Shown: positions 1 to 11,690 of the stretch, in pieces
Layout of the letters: each line of letters opens with the position of its first letter
Numbering within the stretch: the first letter of the stretch is position 1
NCBI RefSeq assembly: GCF_036320965.1
Contig: NC_092257.1
Coordinates: 19,327,913-19,391,912 of the forward strand
DNA length: 64,000 nt
Direction: 5' to 3'
DNA from: Panulirus ornatus
Taxonomy: Eukaryota; Arthropoda; Malacostraca; Decapoda; Palinuridae
Position numbers and translations under genes: made by a program
Notes under the pieces: model-generated
Databases searched by the model: none
What the model was told of the DNA's origin: nothing
Seen by the model: the letters and a program-made list of their open reading frames with translations, nothing else

Positions 1-987
1 ACTTCCTCGTTCCACAGTCTAGATTTCGTCACCCGGTAATACAAGACTTACGTAGCGAAGGATGAACTGATGAAAGTTCCTTCGGGTAAAGTTATATAAT
101 CCCTTCGGAAGTTTTCTGGGAAGGGAGAGGTTCTTGCAGACGAGAGTGAACACGATCTTATATCAGGATGGGAAAAAAAAAGAAGAAAAAAAGAGGGAGG
201 GTTTGGGTATGATCCATACCACGAGGGTGGAAAAAAGGGAAAAAACAAATATCATGGAAGCACCGTTCTGAAAAGAAAATGTGTTGGATGTTCAAAACAT
301 CGTATTATTGACTTAAGTTATAAGTTAAAAAAGAAAATTGTGAACATTGTGAAACCCACGCTGCTTCGAGGTTAAAGAAATCCTCAACCATCAACTCTGT
401 CATTTCGAGTTGAAAGAAGAACCTTTCCACTTTAGAAAATGATTCACATTACTTGTCAGAGGTTCACATCGTTCACAAAATGTAAGGTAAAATCTCAATG
501 TATAAAAAAATTCTACATTTAAAAGGCATTTCCTGAGCTCTCAAATTCTAAAATTTACGAAACGCGTACACTTTGTACAATGACACTGACCCACGTAAAG
601 AGCAAATGAATAATAACCCCAGCCCAAGGGAGGTAAGATCCCCAGAGACTTAACGGGTGTAACGGTGACCGAAGCTCCACCTATACTGCCCTCTATATAC
701 ACCACAAACTGGTAGTCGTAACATCAGAATACGCTGGTCAGGCGCTCCATTGTTGTGGGAGAGCCCTGATCAGTGGGAAAGAGTGTGGTGGGGTGCTAGG
801 ACCTCTTGAATATATCGAGATCATGGCCGCCACTCTGGCGCAAGATATGGGGAGTTAGTGGGATTGTAGGTGCGTGTGGGGGTGTTGGTTCGAGTTTTGG
901 GGGATGGGACTGAGTAAGGCTTGAGGATCCTGGCGTCAAGTGAGAAACAAATACGGCAACTGAGGGCCGACTAAGACATGGACTCCA
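1..987. other. Intergenic DNA, no gene recognised
   Basis: This is mixed-composition sequence with a short A-rich patch near 172-195. Neither strand holds an open frame that resembles a known protein, and no tRNA-like box or tandem array stands out. Confidence 0.6.
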
Positions 988-1063
988 GGGGGCCAAGTGA
1001 GGATTTTCCCTCTTAGACTCAGTCCTCTGTTCTTAACGCTACCTCGCTAACGCGGGAAATGGC

Positions 1064-1064
<1 letters not shown>
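988..1064 (+). mobile_element. 3' fragment of SINE-like element (copy C)
   Basis: The segment matches the right-hand half of the element seen in full at 26404-26643. It starts near GGGGCCAAGTGAGGATTTTC, passes through CAGTCCTCTGTTCTTAACG, and ends with CGCTACCTCGCTAACGCGGG, AAATGGCG and a (TA)n tract. The left half, with its CCCTGGGGATAGGGG head, is missing, so the copy is 5'-truncated as expected for target-primed reverse transcription. The terminal motif also occurs at the 3' end of the RTE-like element at 26741-27643. The family name is unknown to me; membership in one repeat family is clear from the alignment by eye. Confidence 0.8.

Positions 1065-1153
<89 letters not shown>
1065..1153. 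repeat. (TA)n microsatellite, about 89 bp
   Basis: A perfect TA run directly follows the 3' end of the SINE-like fragment, so it may have grown from that element's tail. Confidence 0.98.
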
Positions 1154-1155
<2 letters not shown>

Positions 1156-1621
1156 CTTTCTGAACAAAAGAGGATGACGAATAATAAGAGTGAAACGGAT
1201 AGGATAAAGAAATTAAAAAAAGAAAAGATTATCTTTGTTGAATATACGTGTAAAAAGGTAAACACGGATCAGGCACAGAAAAAACTATCATGGAAGAGGA
1301 AGTGGGAAAACATAGAAAAGAGATGGAAATTGAGAGAAAAAGAAAGGAATAGACTAGACTTAGTGGGGAAAAATAATAGCATATTTAGATGTTGTTTTGA
1401 AATGGATTGTAGTCATGGAATAAGTCAACAGGATAAAGAATTCTTTCAAAAAACAGTTTGGAAAAAACGAAAGATGAAAGAAAAGGATCACAGAATGATT
1501 TCTTTCGCCACTTTGGAAGATAACCTGGCGCTCTATTCCATCTACATTGCTTCTACCCCGTCTTCAACCTTTCTATCTTTCTCTTTTTTTTCCTTTCTTT
1601 CTTTCCTTAGAGTCCTTTCCT

Positions 1622-1627
<6 letters not shown>
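1154..1627. other. A-rich then pyrimidine-rich DNA, no gene
   Basis: The A-rich left part leaves a lysine-rich frame open on the plus strand (from 1174), but it runs straight into the CT repeat and resembles no known protein. I see no other feature. Confidence 0.5.
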
Positions 1628-1703
<76 letters not shown>

Positions 1704-1745
1704 AGTCTGAGTCTTCGCCTCTCCTGTCATACCTTGCGCCACAAG

Positions 1746-1826
<81 letters not shown>
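1628..1826. repeat. Two (CT)n microsatellites
   Basis: Two near-perfect CT blocks (about 1628-1702 and 1751-1826) are separated by about 48 bp of unique sequence. Such tracts leave Ser-Leu or Arg-Glu frames open on both strands, which are not genes. Confidence 0.97.
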
Positions 1827-1827
<1 letters not shown>

Positions 1828-1936
1828 CTGTGTGCGCGAGAAGCCCGTCATCCAGTCAGCAGTGAGCGAGGGGTCACGTGAGCAGAGACTCAGCCTTGTT
1901 ATGGCCTCTCCAATAACCCCAGCAAATCCTGCAGTG

Positions 1937-1939
<3 letters not shown>

Positions 1940-1977
<38 letters not shown>
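1940..1977. repeat. (GA)n microsatellite
   Basis: A GA run of about 38 bp lies on the plus strand a short way downstream of the CT blocks. The two opposite-sense tracts could pair with each other in single-stranded DNA. Confidence 0.95.
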
Positions 1978-1980
<3 letters not shown>

Positions 1981-2497
1981 AGAGGATTAGGCCCTATATC
2001 CCTTGACTCGCCACACTTCCTCACCTCTCCCCCCATCTCCCACTTCTCTGCCTTCCAAGCTACGTTCCATCAGTACTCTCTCACCCATCTCTCTTCTCCT
2101 CCTCCTCCTCTTCAGTTGTTAGTGTCCCCCATCTTCTTCTTTCCCACCTACACTTCCCTCACCTTCTTTCAATCTCGCTTTCCTTCCATTCTCTCTCTTA
2201 TTCCCTCGTCTCTCTTTTCCTCTTCCACCTCTCTTCTCTTCTTCTCTGTCCTCATCTTCCAGCCCAAACCCCTCTCGCTATCCCTTTTGTCTTCTATCAC
2301 CTAACTCTTCCCCATCCCTCTCCCTCACTCTCCCTCACTCTCCCTCCCTCACTCTCCCTTTCTCCCTCCCTCCCTCACTCTCCCAGCCACACATCAAAGG
2401 CTAGCTCTCCTCAGGCTCCTCCCTTTAACCTTCATCATCCAGCAATTTTCTTCGTCTTTCTCTTCTCACGACCTCTCGGTAGAGGCGTCTCACACTG
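1981..2497. other. Pyrimidine-rich low-complexity DNA
   Basis: The plus strand is strongly C+T rich, with degenerate CTCCCT and CACTCTCC repeats near 2310-2385. No gene is recognisable. Confidence 0.7.
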
Positions 2498-2510
2498 GTG
2501 TATATATGTA

Positions 2511-2511
2511 T

Positions 2512-2587
<76 letters not shown>
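2511..2587. repeat. Compound (AC)n(TA)n microsatellite
   Basis: A short AC run leads into about 63 bp of TA. The same AC-then-TA order recurs at 17830 and 45747 and, read on the other strand, at 31862 and 47042. Confidence 0.95.
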
Positions 2588-2589
<2 letters not shown>

Positions 2590-2801
2590 TCTCTCCTTGA
2601 TATCTTTTTCACAAACTCAGAATCTGTTTTATCTCTCATCGAGCGCACGGAGGCAACAAGCTCTTCACGTAACTAATTCACTTGCCTACATAATTGAGCT
2701 TGGGTGATAACACCTCCACGGTGTAATGTGGGATGGGTTTCCTTCCCCTTCCTCATCACCCTCCTCTTTGTGGCGAAGTTTCCAATGATTAAACGAGAAG
2801 C

Positions 2802-3053
2802 AGATAGATAGATAGATAGATAAATAGACAGATAGATAGATAGGTAAATAGATAGATTGATAGATATAGATTTATTGATAGATAGATAGATTAATTGATA
2901 GATAGATTGATAGATTGATTGGTAGATAGACAGATGGATAGATAGACAGATAGATTGACAGATAGATAGATAGATAGATGATTTGATTGATAAATAGATA
3001 ATTAGATAGATTGATTGACAGATAGGTATATAGATAGATAAATAGACAGATAG

Positions 3054-3055
<2 letters not shown>
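2802..3055. repeat. Degenerate GATA/GACA/GATT tetranucleotide tract
   Basis: The plus strand is built from GATA with GACA, GATT and AATA variants over about 250 bp and leads into a GA run. It is the first part of a three-part compound repeat that ends with the 3.5-kb minisatellite. Confidence 0.95.

Positions 3056-3127
<72 letters not shown>
3056..3127. repeat. (GA)n microsatellite, about 72 bp
   Basis: A perfect GA run lies exactly between the GATA tract and the minisatellite array. Confidence 0.98.
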
Positions 3128-3131
<4 letters not shown>

Positions 3132-6100
3132 CACACCCAGGTCCTGCAGTACACACCCAGGTCCTGCAGTACACACCCAGGTCCTGAAGTACACACACCC
3201 AGGTCCTGCAGTACACACCCAGGCACACAACACGTCCTGAAGTACACACACCCAGGTCCTGAAGTACACACACCCAGGTCCTGAAGTACACACACCCAGG
3301 TCCTGAAGTACACACACCCAGTTCCTGAAGTACACACACCCAGGTCCTGAAGTACACACACCCAGGTCCTGCAGTACACACCCAGGTCCTGAAGTACACA
3401 CACCCAGGTCCTGCAGTACACACCCAGGTCCTGAAGTACACACACCCAGGTCCTGCAGTACACACCCAGGTCCTGCAGTACACACCCAGGCACACAACAC
3501 GTCCTGAAGTACACACACCCAGGTCCTGAAGTAGACACAACACGTTCTGAAGTACACACACCCAGGTCCTGAAGTAGACACAACACGTTCTGAAGTACAC
3601 ACACCCAGTTCCTGAAGTACACACACCCAGGTCCTGAAGTACACACACCCAGGTCCTGAAGTACACACACCCAGGTCCTGAAGTACACACACCCAGGTCC
3701 TGAAGTACACACACCCAGGTCCTGCAGTACACACCCAGGTCCTGCAGTACACACCCAGGCACACAACACGTCCTGAAGTACACACACCCAGGTCCTGAAG
3801 TACACACACCCAGGTCCTGAAGTAGACACAACAAGTCCTGAAGTACACACACCCAGGTCCTGAAGTACACACACCCAGGTCCTGAAGTACACACACCCAG
3901 GTCCTGAAGTACACACACCCAGGTCCTGAAGTAGACACAACAAGTCCTGAAGTACACACACCCAGGTCCTGAAGTACACACACCCAGGTCCTGAAGTACA
4001 CACACCCAGGTCCTGAAGTACACACACCCAGGTCCTGAAGTACACACACCCAGGTCCTGAAGTACACACACCCAGGTCCTGCAGTACACACCCAGGTCCT
4101 GCAGTACACACCCAGGTCCTGCAGTACACACCCAGGTCCTGCAGTACACACCCAGGTCCTGAAGTACACACACCCAGGTCCTGCAGTACACACCCAGGCA
4201 CACAACACGTCCTGAAGTACACACACCCAGGTCCTGCAGTACACACCCAGGCACACAACACGTCCTGAAGTACACACACCCAGGTCCTGCAGTACACACC
4301 CAGGTCCTGCAGTACACACCCAGGTCCTGAAGTACACACACCCAGGTCCTGAAGTACACACACCCAGGTCCTGCAGTACACACCCAGGTCCTGAAGTACA
4401 CACACCCAGGTCCTGCAGTACACACCCAGGTCCTGCAGTACACACCCAGGTCCTGAAGTAGACACAACAAGTCCTGAAGTACACACACCCAGGTCCTGAA
4501 GTACACACACCCAGGTCCTGCAGTACACACCCAGGTCCTGCAGTACACACCCAGGTCCTGCAGTACACACCCAGGTCCTGCAGTACACACCCAGGTCCTG
4601 AAGTACACACACCCAGGTCCTGCAGTACACACCCAGGTCCTGCAGTACACACCCAGGTCCTGCAGTACACACCCAGGTCCTGAAGTACACACACCCAGGT
4701 CCTGCAGTACACACCCAGGCACACAACACGTCCTGAAGTACACACACCCAGTTCCTGAAGTACACACACCCAGGTCCTGCAGTACACACCCAGGTCCTGC
4801 AGTACACACCCAGGTCCTGCAGTACACACCCAGGTCCTGCAGTACACACCCAGGTCCTGCAGTACACACCCAGGTCCTGCAGTACACACCCAGGCACACA
4901 ACACGTCCTGAAGTACACACACCCAGGTCCTGCAGTACACACCCAGGTCCTGAAGTACACACACCCAGGTCCTGCAGTACACACCCAGGCACACAACACG
5001 TCCTGAAGTACACACACCCAGGTCCTGCAGTACACACCCAGGCACACAACACGTCCTGAAGTACACACACCCAGGTCCTGAAGTACACACACCCAGGTCC
5101 TGCAGTACACACCCAGGCACACAACACGTCCTGAAGTACACACACCCAGGTCCTGAAGTAGACACAACACGTTCTGAAGTACACACACCCAGGTCCTGAA
5201 GTACACACACCCAGTTCCTGAAGTACACACACCCAGGTCCTGCAGTACACACCCAGGCACACAACACGTCCTGAAGTACACACACCCAGGTCCTGCAGTA
5301 CACACCCAGGTCCTGAAGTACACACACCCAGGTCCTGAAGTACACACACCCAGGTCCTGCAGTACACACCCAGGTCCTGAAGTACACACACCCAGTTCCT
5401 GAAGTACACACACCCAGGTCCTGCAGTACACACCCAGGTCCTGAAGTAGACACAACAAGTCCTGAAGTACACACACCCAGGTCCTGAAGTAGACACAACA
5501 CGTTCTGAAGTACACACACCCAGGTCCTGAAGTAGACACAACAAGTCCTGAAGTACACACACCCAGGTCCTGAAGTACACACACCCAGGTCCTGAAGTAC
5601 ACACACCCAGGTCCTGCAGTACACACCCAGGTCCTGAAGTAGACACAACAAGTCCTGAAGTACACACACCCAGGTCCTGAAGTACACACACCCAGGTCCT
5701 GAAGTAGACACAACACGTTCTGAAGTACACACACCCAGGTCCTGAAGTACACACACCCAGGTCCTGAAGTACACACACCCAGGTCCTGAAGTACACACAC
5801 CCAGGTCCTGAAGTACACACACCCAGGTCCTGCAGTACACACCCAGGCACACAACACGTCCTGAAGTACACACACCCAGGTCCTGAAGTACACACACCCA
5901 GGTCCTGCAGTACACACCCAGGTCCTGCAGTACACACCCAGGTCCTGCAGTACACACCCAGGCACACAACACGTCCTGAAGTACACACACCCAGGTCCTG
6001 CAGTACACACCCAGGTCCTGCAGTACACACCCAGGTCCTGAAGTACACACACCCAGGTCCTGCAGTACACACCCAGGCACACAACACGTCCTGAAGTACA

Positions 6101-6650
6101 CACACCCAGGTCCTGCAGTACACACCCAGGTCCTGCAGTACACACCCAGGTCCTGCAGTACACACCCAGGTCCTGCAGTACACACCCAGGTCCTGCAGTA
6201 CACACCCAGGTCCTGAAGTACACACACCCAGTTCCTGAAGTACACACACCCAGTTCCTGAAGTACACACACCCAGTTCCTGAAGTACACACACCCAGTTC
6301 CTGAAGTACACACACCCAGGCCCTGAAGTACACACACCCAGTTCCTGAAGTACACACACCCAGGTCCTGCAGTACACACCCAGGTCCTGAAGTACACACA
6401 AGTCCTGAAGTGCACACACCCAGGTCCTGTAGTACACACCCAGGTCCTGAATTACACACAGCACGTCCTGCAGTACACACCCAGGTCCTGAAGTAGACAC
6501 AACAAGTCCTGAAGTACACACACCCAGGTCCTGCAGTACACACCCAGGCACACAACACGTCCTGAAGTACACACACCCAGGTCCTAAAGTACACACACCC
6601 AAGTCCTAAAGTAGACACAACACGTTCTGAAGTACACACAACAGGTCCTG
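3128..6650. repeat. 3.5-kb minisatellite of 20/22/31/21-bp units
   Basis: The array consists of roughly 165-170 units (estimated from length) with four unit types. Type A is 20 bp (ACACACCCAGGTCCTGCAGT). Type B is 22 bp, ending GAAGT and always followed by one more AC pair. Type C (about 31 bp) has the insert GGCACACAACACGTCC after a GCAGT-ended unit. Type D (about 21 bp) begins AGACACAACA. The number of AC pairs is fixed by whether the preceding unit ended GCAGT or GAAGT, so the two differences are linked. The core CAGGTCCTG is a near-palindrome. Rare variants (GTTCCTG, GGCCCTG) cluster near 6225-6360, and the right edge from about 6400 is more diverged. The minus strand lacks stop codons in all three frames, giving false frames of more than 1100 codons. 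Confidence 0.98.
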
Positions 6651-7295
6651 ATCACACTACACCATCTGTGGCGTGTAGCCGATGGCTAAACGTAGGATCA
6701 GCCATGAGCCATACCCCACCCCCCGGCACATCTTCAGCCCTGTCTTCCAGGACAAGAGGGAGGGAGGGATGGAGGGAGGGAGGGAGGGAGGGATGGAGGG
6801 AGGGAGGGATTGACTCTCAGCGTTTGGACTCCCCTCCCACCCACCTGCTAGCTCTCGAGTCTCTCTCTATTTCAGAATCTCTTATGAGGCTCGAGAGGGG
6901 GGTATGACAGCCAGTAATGGGATAAGAACACCTCCTCCATCCATTTGAGGTCTTTGACTGACACACCTTTGTTGCTCTACTCCTCCATAGACACAGGAAT
7001 TGAATTTGGCAGTTTAGGAGTGGCTGGGCACCGTGACTCTGCGCACAACAGGGAAATTGGAAGACGAGCGCGCATCCAAGTAGGACTTGTAGGTTGGTTG
7101 GGGAGTGATCCGCCAGGGTGGAGGAGTGAGCACTGGGTGGGTGTGGAGGTCAGGGCGCAGGAGGAACCACTGTGGGGTGAGGGTGTGTTGTGGTTGTAAA
7201 GAATTATCCTTCTTTATCATCACTATCTTCACTATCTTCACGATTACCATCGTCTCATTCCTCTCCTCTCAATCTCATCCTTTTCTCTTCTACTG

Positions 7296-7296
<1 letters not shown>
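6651..7296. other. Unique DNA with a GGGA-rich patch
   Basis: A (GGGA)n-like purine patch with GGGATGGAG variants lies at about 6758-6812. The rest looks unique, with short open frames on both strands that match no family I know. Confidence 0.55.
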
Positions 7297-7350
<54 letters not shown>

Positions 7351-7547
7351 CCAAACGCCTCTTATTCCTCCCCTCAAATCTTCCGACTTCCTTCCCTTCT
7401 CAGCTTCTTATTACTCTCTCTATCATACTCCCTTACCATTCCATATATCTCCCCCACCCTCCCACGCCAGATATTTTTCCCCCCCTCCTTCCTTCCTTCC
7501 TTCAGTCCGCTGCCTTGTCATCCAGTTCTCCTGGTGACTCGAGGCCT

Positions 7548-7599
<52 letters not shown>

Positions 7600-7739
7600 T
7601 TCGTGGCCTTAAAGATAAAGCCAGTCACCCCGCGCCATTGGGAGACACCATTTCCTCTTTTATACCTTTCATTTCCTTAATAGTACCCCTTTCTCCCCTC
7701 TCCCTCCCCACCTTTTATGAACCGCGGGTAATTCTTCTG

Positions 7740-7812
<73 letters not shown>

Positions 7813-8190
7813 TCTTGTTACCTCTATCTTTTCCCTTCTTAATCCTACATCTGTTCGCCTTCTCCTACATTTCTTTCTCTCTCTCTCTCTCCTATACTTA
7901 CATTTTCTCCTCGTGTTCCTCCTACTCGCTACGTCCTTTCCTACTCTTCCTCTACTTCCTTATCTTCATCCATCCACTCTCCACACCCTCTTCCTATCAT
8001 CACTTCATTCTCCATTAACACCATAACTCCATCCTAATAGACCCAGTCCTTCTACTTAATCCCCCTTCCCTTCCGTCTATCTAGCCATCTTCTTCATCCC
8101 TCCATCCTGTTCTTCGCCCGCCCCGTCTCCTCTCCTCTCTCTCTCTCCTCCTCTCCTCTCCTCTCTCTCTCTCCTCTCCTCTCTCTCTCT
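7297..8190. repeat. Cluster of CT and TA microsatellites
   Basis: A pyrimidine-rich stretch contains (CT)n at about 7300-7348 and 7743-7808, (TA)n at 7551-7598, and a degenerate CTCTCTCC patch at about 8125-8190. The intervening sequence is C+T rich and shows no gene. Confidence 0.93.
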
Positions 8191-8199
8191 CCTCCTCCT

Positions 8200-9065
8200 G
8201 GTGGTGCCCAGTCCACGAGACGTGTCACCAGAGACCTCAGTCGCGAGGAAAAGGCCAATTAACTCCGGGTTGCCACGCGGCGGAGACCCGACCCGGCTTT
8301 TCAAAAGTTTTCATACGGTTCTATTTCTCGCAAAACCCTTGCCTGCCTTCCTTTCTCCCCCCTTTGTTGCGATACTGCTCACCCCTAACCCCCGTGGGCT
8401 AAGGCCTGTTGTGGGTGGGAGGGGACTATGTGTGTGTGTTTTTTTGCACCTCCATTCATCCCTCCCTGGTTGGTGTTGCAATACAATCTAATTTTCGAAT
8501 GTGGTAATGGAGTGATGGTTGGCGGGGTTAAAGCCTAGTATTTTTTTCTCTCTTTTAAAAAATGGGAAACATCAGTTAACCCCGCGCGCCCCCCCCGAGT
8601 GCTTAAGGTTTATCGCGCATCCAATTAGTGTGGAATACTCAGCTTTTTGGCCTGAAGTCAGGTTAGCGTTGAACGGTGAGGGAGGCGAGGTTGTGTGTGT
8701 GTGTGGGGGGGTGACGACCATCGTAAGAGGCAGCTTGAGTGCTTGTAATATATACAACAATCAGCGACTCTGAAGCTTTGAGTTTCTCTTTGATTCTTTG
8801 GAGACCATTGAGGGATCAGATCCCCTCTTGCAATACACAGGCTTGAAATAAAAAGAAAGAGGGAGAGAGAGAGGCAGGGTAGGTGGGTGGGTCTGGAAAC
8901 CGTTCTCTACTCGGAATGGAAATATAATCAGAAACCTTAGAGACGGTGGTTTCAAAGAGGGGTCTATAAATAGTCGAATGCATGTATAAAGGATCCAACA
9001 TCGTAGACTTGGGGGTCTTAAAATCGCCAACTCTTTAATGGCCAGACTCCCGGAATTCATCACAG
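8200..9065. other. Intergenic DNA, no gene recognised
   Basis: Composition is mixed, with a short GTGTGTGTGGGGGGG patch near 8693 and a (GA)n-like patch near 8862. No open frame resembles a known protein. Confidence 0.55.
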
Positions 9066-9275
9066 GAGTGTTAAAGTCAACATTAAGGAATTTAGTCCTC
9101 TTTAAGGATGTTCAAAGTCAACGTTGAAGAATCCAATCCTCTGTACGGAATTTCAAAGTCAACGTTTAGGAATAGAGTCCTTTGTACGGATGTTCAAAGT
9201 CAGCGTTGAGGAATCCAATTCCCTGTACGGATGTTCAAAGTCAACGTTGAGGAATCCAATCCTTTGTGAGGATGC
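9066..9275. repeat. 41-bp minisatellite, about 5 copies
   Basis: Units begin TTCAAAGTCAACGTTGAGGA and recur at 9111, 9152, 9193 and 9234, an exact 41-bp spacing, with 5-15% divergence. The array is unrelated in sequence to the 41-bp array at 34167. Confidence 0.95.
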
Positions 9276-9280
9276 TCCTT

Positions 9281-9882
9281 CCTTCACGATGGATGCGATT
9301 AAGCGACAGACCATTTCCCCTGAGTAAACATTTGATGCCCTCCTGCTTATTTACGACGGGGCGGGCCCCCTAAGCCAGTCATAGCGCGCCTTGATTATGA
9401 TGTCACTTGGACAGCAAATGGGGGCCTTACTATTGGTTAATGGCTCATCCTGCCATGCTGAGGACGGAAAGGCTGCCAAGTAGAACGTATCTGATCTGGG
9501 AATGTACTTTATCCTGTCATATTCCTATTATATACCTGTTAGTAAGGACTACATCTTTCCCAGTCGTATGGCGAACCACGCTAACATCAAATATCGAATC
9601 GTTAACACATACCGATGAAGATATGGCATCAGAGTTCATGAGCGCATGGAAAACAATGATGAAGATTACGCCTTGAAGAAGAAAAAGAAACAGAAACCGG
9701 AACCAAAAAGTACGTAAGTCAAACGAATGATTGGCTGACTCAGAACAGAGAGAGAAAGAGACTTGACAAGAATATCCCTCTAACAACTGCTTCTCATTGG
9801 TAAAACACTTTCCAGAACTTCATCCAACCATACAGAGGACGCGGAACTCAGCCCCGGGCAAGAGTAGATAGATAAGAGTCAA
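9281..9882. other. Unassigned DNA upstream of Jockey remnant
   Basis: This could include an earlier part of the Jockey-like element, but I find no endonuclease or RT motif here. Short frames at 9407-9676 are not recognisable. Confidence 0.4.
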
Positions 9883-11010
9883 ATCAACACATTACCTACA
9901 AAAGGACTTCTATACCTTTTCAGTATCGACAATGTTATGCTAATTACAGTATGTTTACCCCTCAAAAAAATGGCTAGAGTAACTATGATACCAAAGCCAG
10001 AAATGCCACAAACGGACAGACGTATGGAAGTACCGCCCCATTTCCCTCCTGTAAGTCCCAAGGGATTTTTTTTCTTGAAAGGATTATGAACCTAACGTTA
10101 AGAAGACACCTTGAAAACAGTAACCTGTATAACTCTAATCAAGACGGCTTTCGGAGGGGCAAAAATCACCACTTCAGCAGTCGCGATCTGCAGCAGAAAG
10201 AAACAGCCATCATCGAAGGGCAAGGAGTGAATTGCACAGTTATGCAAAGGGACATGAGCAAAGACTTTGACAAAGTGAGGACGAACGGCCTACAGTATGA
10301 ACCACTACTACTAGGCATGCCTGGGATCACGGAAAAAAAACTACTTTGTAACTTTCTAATCTAACGCATCGCGTGAAAGCATCATCAACATTGCAGCGTC
10401 GTCCAAATTTCCTTCTGTGAAGCGAGGTACCCCATGGCAGTGTCCTATCACCAACACTGTTCATACCTTACACAGCTGATGTTCCCTCCCCTCTCACCCG
10501 TTGGTGCTATGAGCTAGGACATCTACGTCGACAATGCCACTCAAATTGTACTCTCGAACGACTCCCTTGCACATACTCGTTCAGCAAAGTCAGAGACAGC
10601 CAAACTCAACCTAAACAAATCTGCTATAGTGGCGCCAGGGAGAATGATCCCCAAAGACATGATCATTGAAGGTAACACGACGGCGCATAAGAAGGTCTGC
10701 AGAATCCTTGGGTCACACACCGACATCAAGGGGTTTGATGATAGATCACATCAACAAGAGATCAGTACAATGAAAAGGGGACTTGACCAGTCTGTATAGA
10801 TTCTGACACCTTCCAGGCAACCAAAAGCTACACCTACTCAAAGCCATGATCATATCTGTCCTAACTCACTCACCCACACCACTGCTCCTCGCCTCCAAAT
10901 TACGCTATACTGAAGTTACAGACGATACAAAATAAGACTCTACCCATTCGTCACAAATGAAAAGTATCTATTATAACGAATCTAGCTCTCACAGTAATGA
11001 AGGTGATGGT
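9883..11010 (+). pseudogene. Jockey-like non-LTR reverse transcriptase, broken
   Basis: Jockey-family elements move by target-primed reverse transcription using an endonuclease/RT polyprotein. Ordered RT blocks can be read on the plus strand if several frame changes are allowed. They are a linker-like INTLPTKGLLYL near 9883, a KKMARVTMIPKPEM block at about 9965, and the RPISLL region near 10036-10053 with a stop. These are followed by LERIMNLTLRRHLE (about 10077), DMSKDFDKVR (about 10252), VLSPTLF (10442-10462) followed by YTADVPSPLT, and LKLQTIQNKTL at about 10911-10943. The catalytic FADD box reads YVDN at 10524-10535, so the second aspartate is lost, and TQIV follows as usual for Jockey. 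No endonuclease domain is seen, so the copy is 5'-truncated. At least four frameshifts or stops make it a dead copy. The Jockey clade fits best; a related arthropod clade is possible. The right edge is approximate. Confidence 0.85.
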
Positions 11011-11366
11011 CGATATAGAGCACTGTTGTCTAGGTTATACTGTGAGAAGACTAGTCATAAATGATTGTGAAAAATTACAGGTGTAGAATGAGCCCAGGTT
11101 GATAATGATCAGTATTATTAATCAAACATACAAATAACAGCAAGTATAATAACTAATTAACCACAAATCAAATGAAAAAGCAATTTCCCAGCACACAACA
11201 TACAACTATGTTAATACAACCATAAGTGCATTTAACCACAAAGGCAGCTTAACTTATATAAAAATATCGTTACGCTCACCTGCCACACCACCACACCTCG
11301 GGGAAGAGCCACTACACCTCAGTATGTCGTCTGGGTTGAGACTGCCGTGGAAGGCGTCGGCACTGG

Positions 11367-11410
11367 TATATAAGGAGGGGGTATGAAGCCCGCCCGGCTT
11401 GTCTCAGTCA
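11367..11410 (+). promoter_or_regulatory. Possible TATA/initiator core promoter
   Basis: TATATAAG at 11367-11374 is followed by an initiator-like TCAGTCA at 11404-11410. The spacing from the first T to the initiator A is 39 bp, longer than the usual 30-31 bp. The flank is GC-rich, unlike its AT-rich surroundings, and the ATG frames downstream are short. It may be a gene promoter, an internal promoter of a lost element, or chance. Confidence 0.25.
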
Positions 11411-11522
11411 AAGTGAGACGAAGCAACAAGGACTTGAATGAACACAGAACCATCTGTTTCCAACGTGGCAGAGAGGCAGTGGTGCGTTAGTATGGAGGAC
11501 AAAATAATATAAGATTTTAAAT

Positions 11523-11690
11523 TTAAACAAGATGTTAGGAGAGTACATGATAATATATACATACATATAAGCAAAGATTCGAATCCCGTACCATTTGCGT
11601 GGTAGCTGGGAACGCTAACCCAACAGGGAAACGACTATTCGATTGTTAGTAATCCAATACCCTTAAACAAGATCTTAGGAGAGTACATGA
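11523..11690 (-). mobile_element. tRNA-derived SINE with 28-bp flanking direct repeats
   Basis: On the minus strand a tRNA-like head carries an A-box-like TGTTGGGTTAGCG (complement of about 11613-11626) and a B-box-like GGGATTCGAATC (complement of 11576-11587). Between them lies GCTACCACGC, common in tRNA-derived SINE heads. The minus-strand 3' side ends in an AT-rich tail (complement of 11551-11570). The whole is bounded by direct repeats of 28 bp at 11523-11550 and 11663-11690 with one mismatch. This is the layout of a short SINE with a target-site duplication. A 28-bp duplication is long for a SINE, so a plain local tandem duplication is an alternative. It is too degenerate to be a working tRNA gene. 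Confidence 0.6.

Noticed and set aside
1174..1704. Plus-strand 176-codon frame with a lysine-rich first part
   Set aside because: It ends in a Ser-Leu repeat from the CT tract, and the non-repeat part has no recognisable domain. A-rich DNA readily leaves Lys-rich frames open.
2673..6639. Minus-strand open frames of 1145-1309 codons, Cys/Gly/Val/Leu-rich
   Set aside because: All three minus frames are open because the minisatellite unit has no stop on that strand. The product is a direct translation of the repeat and of the GA and GATA tracts next to it.
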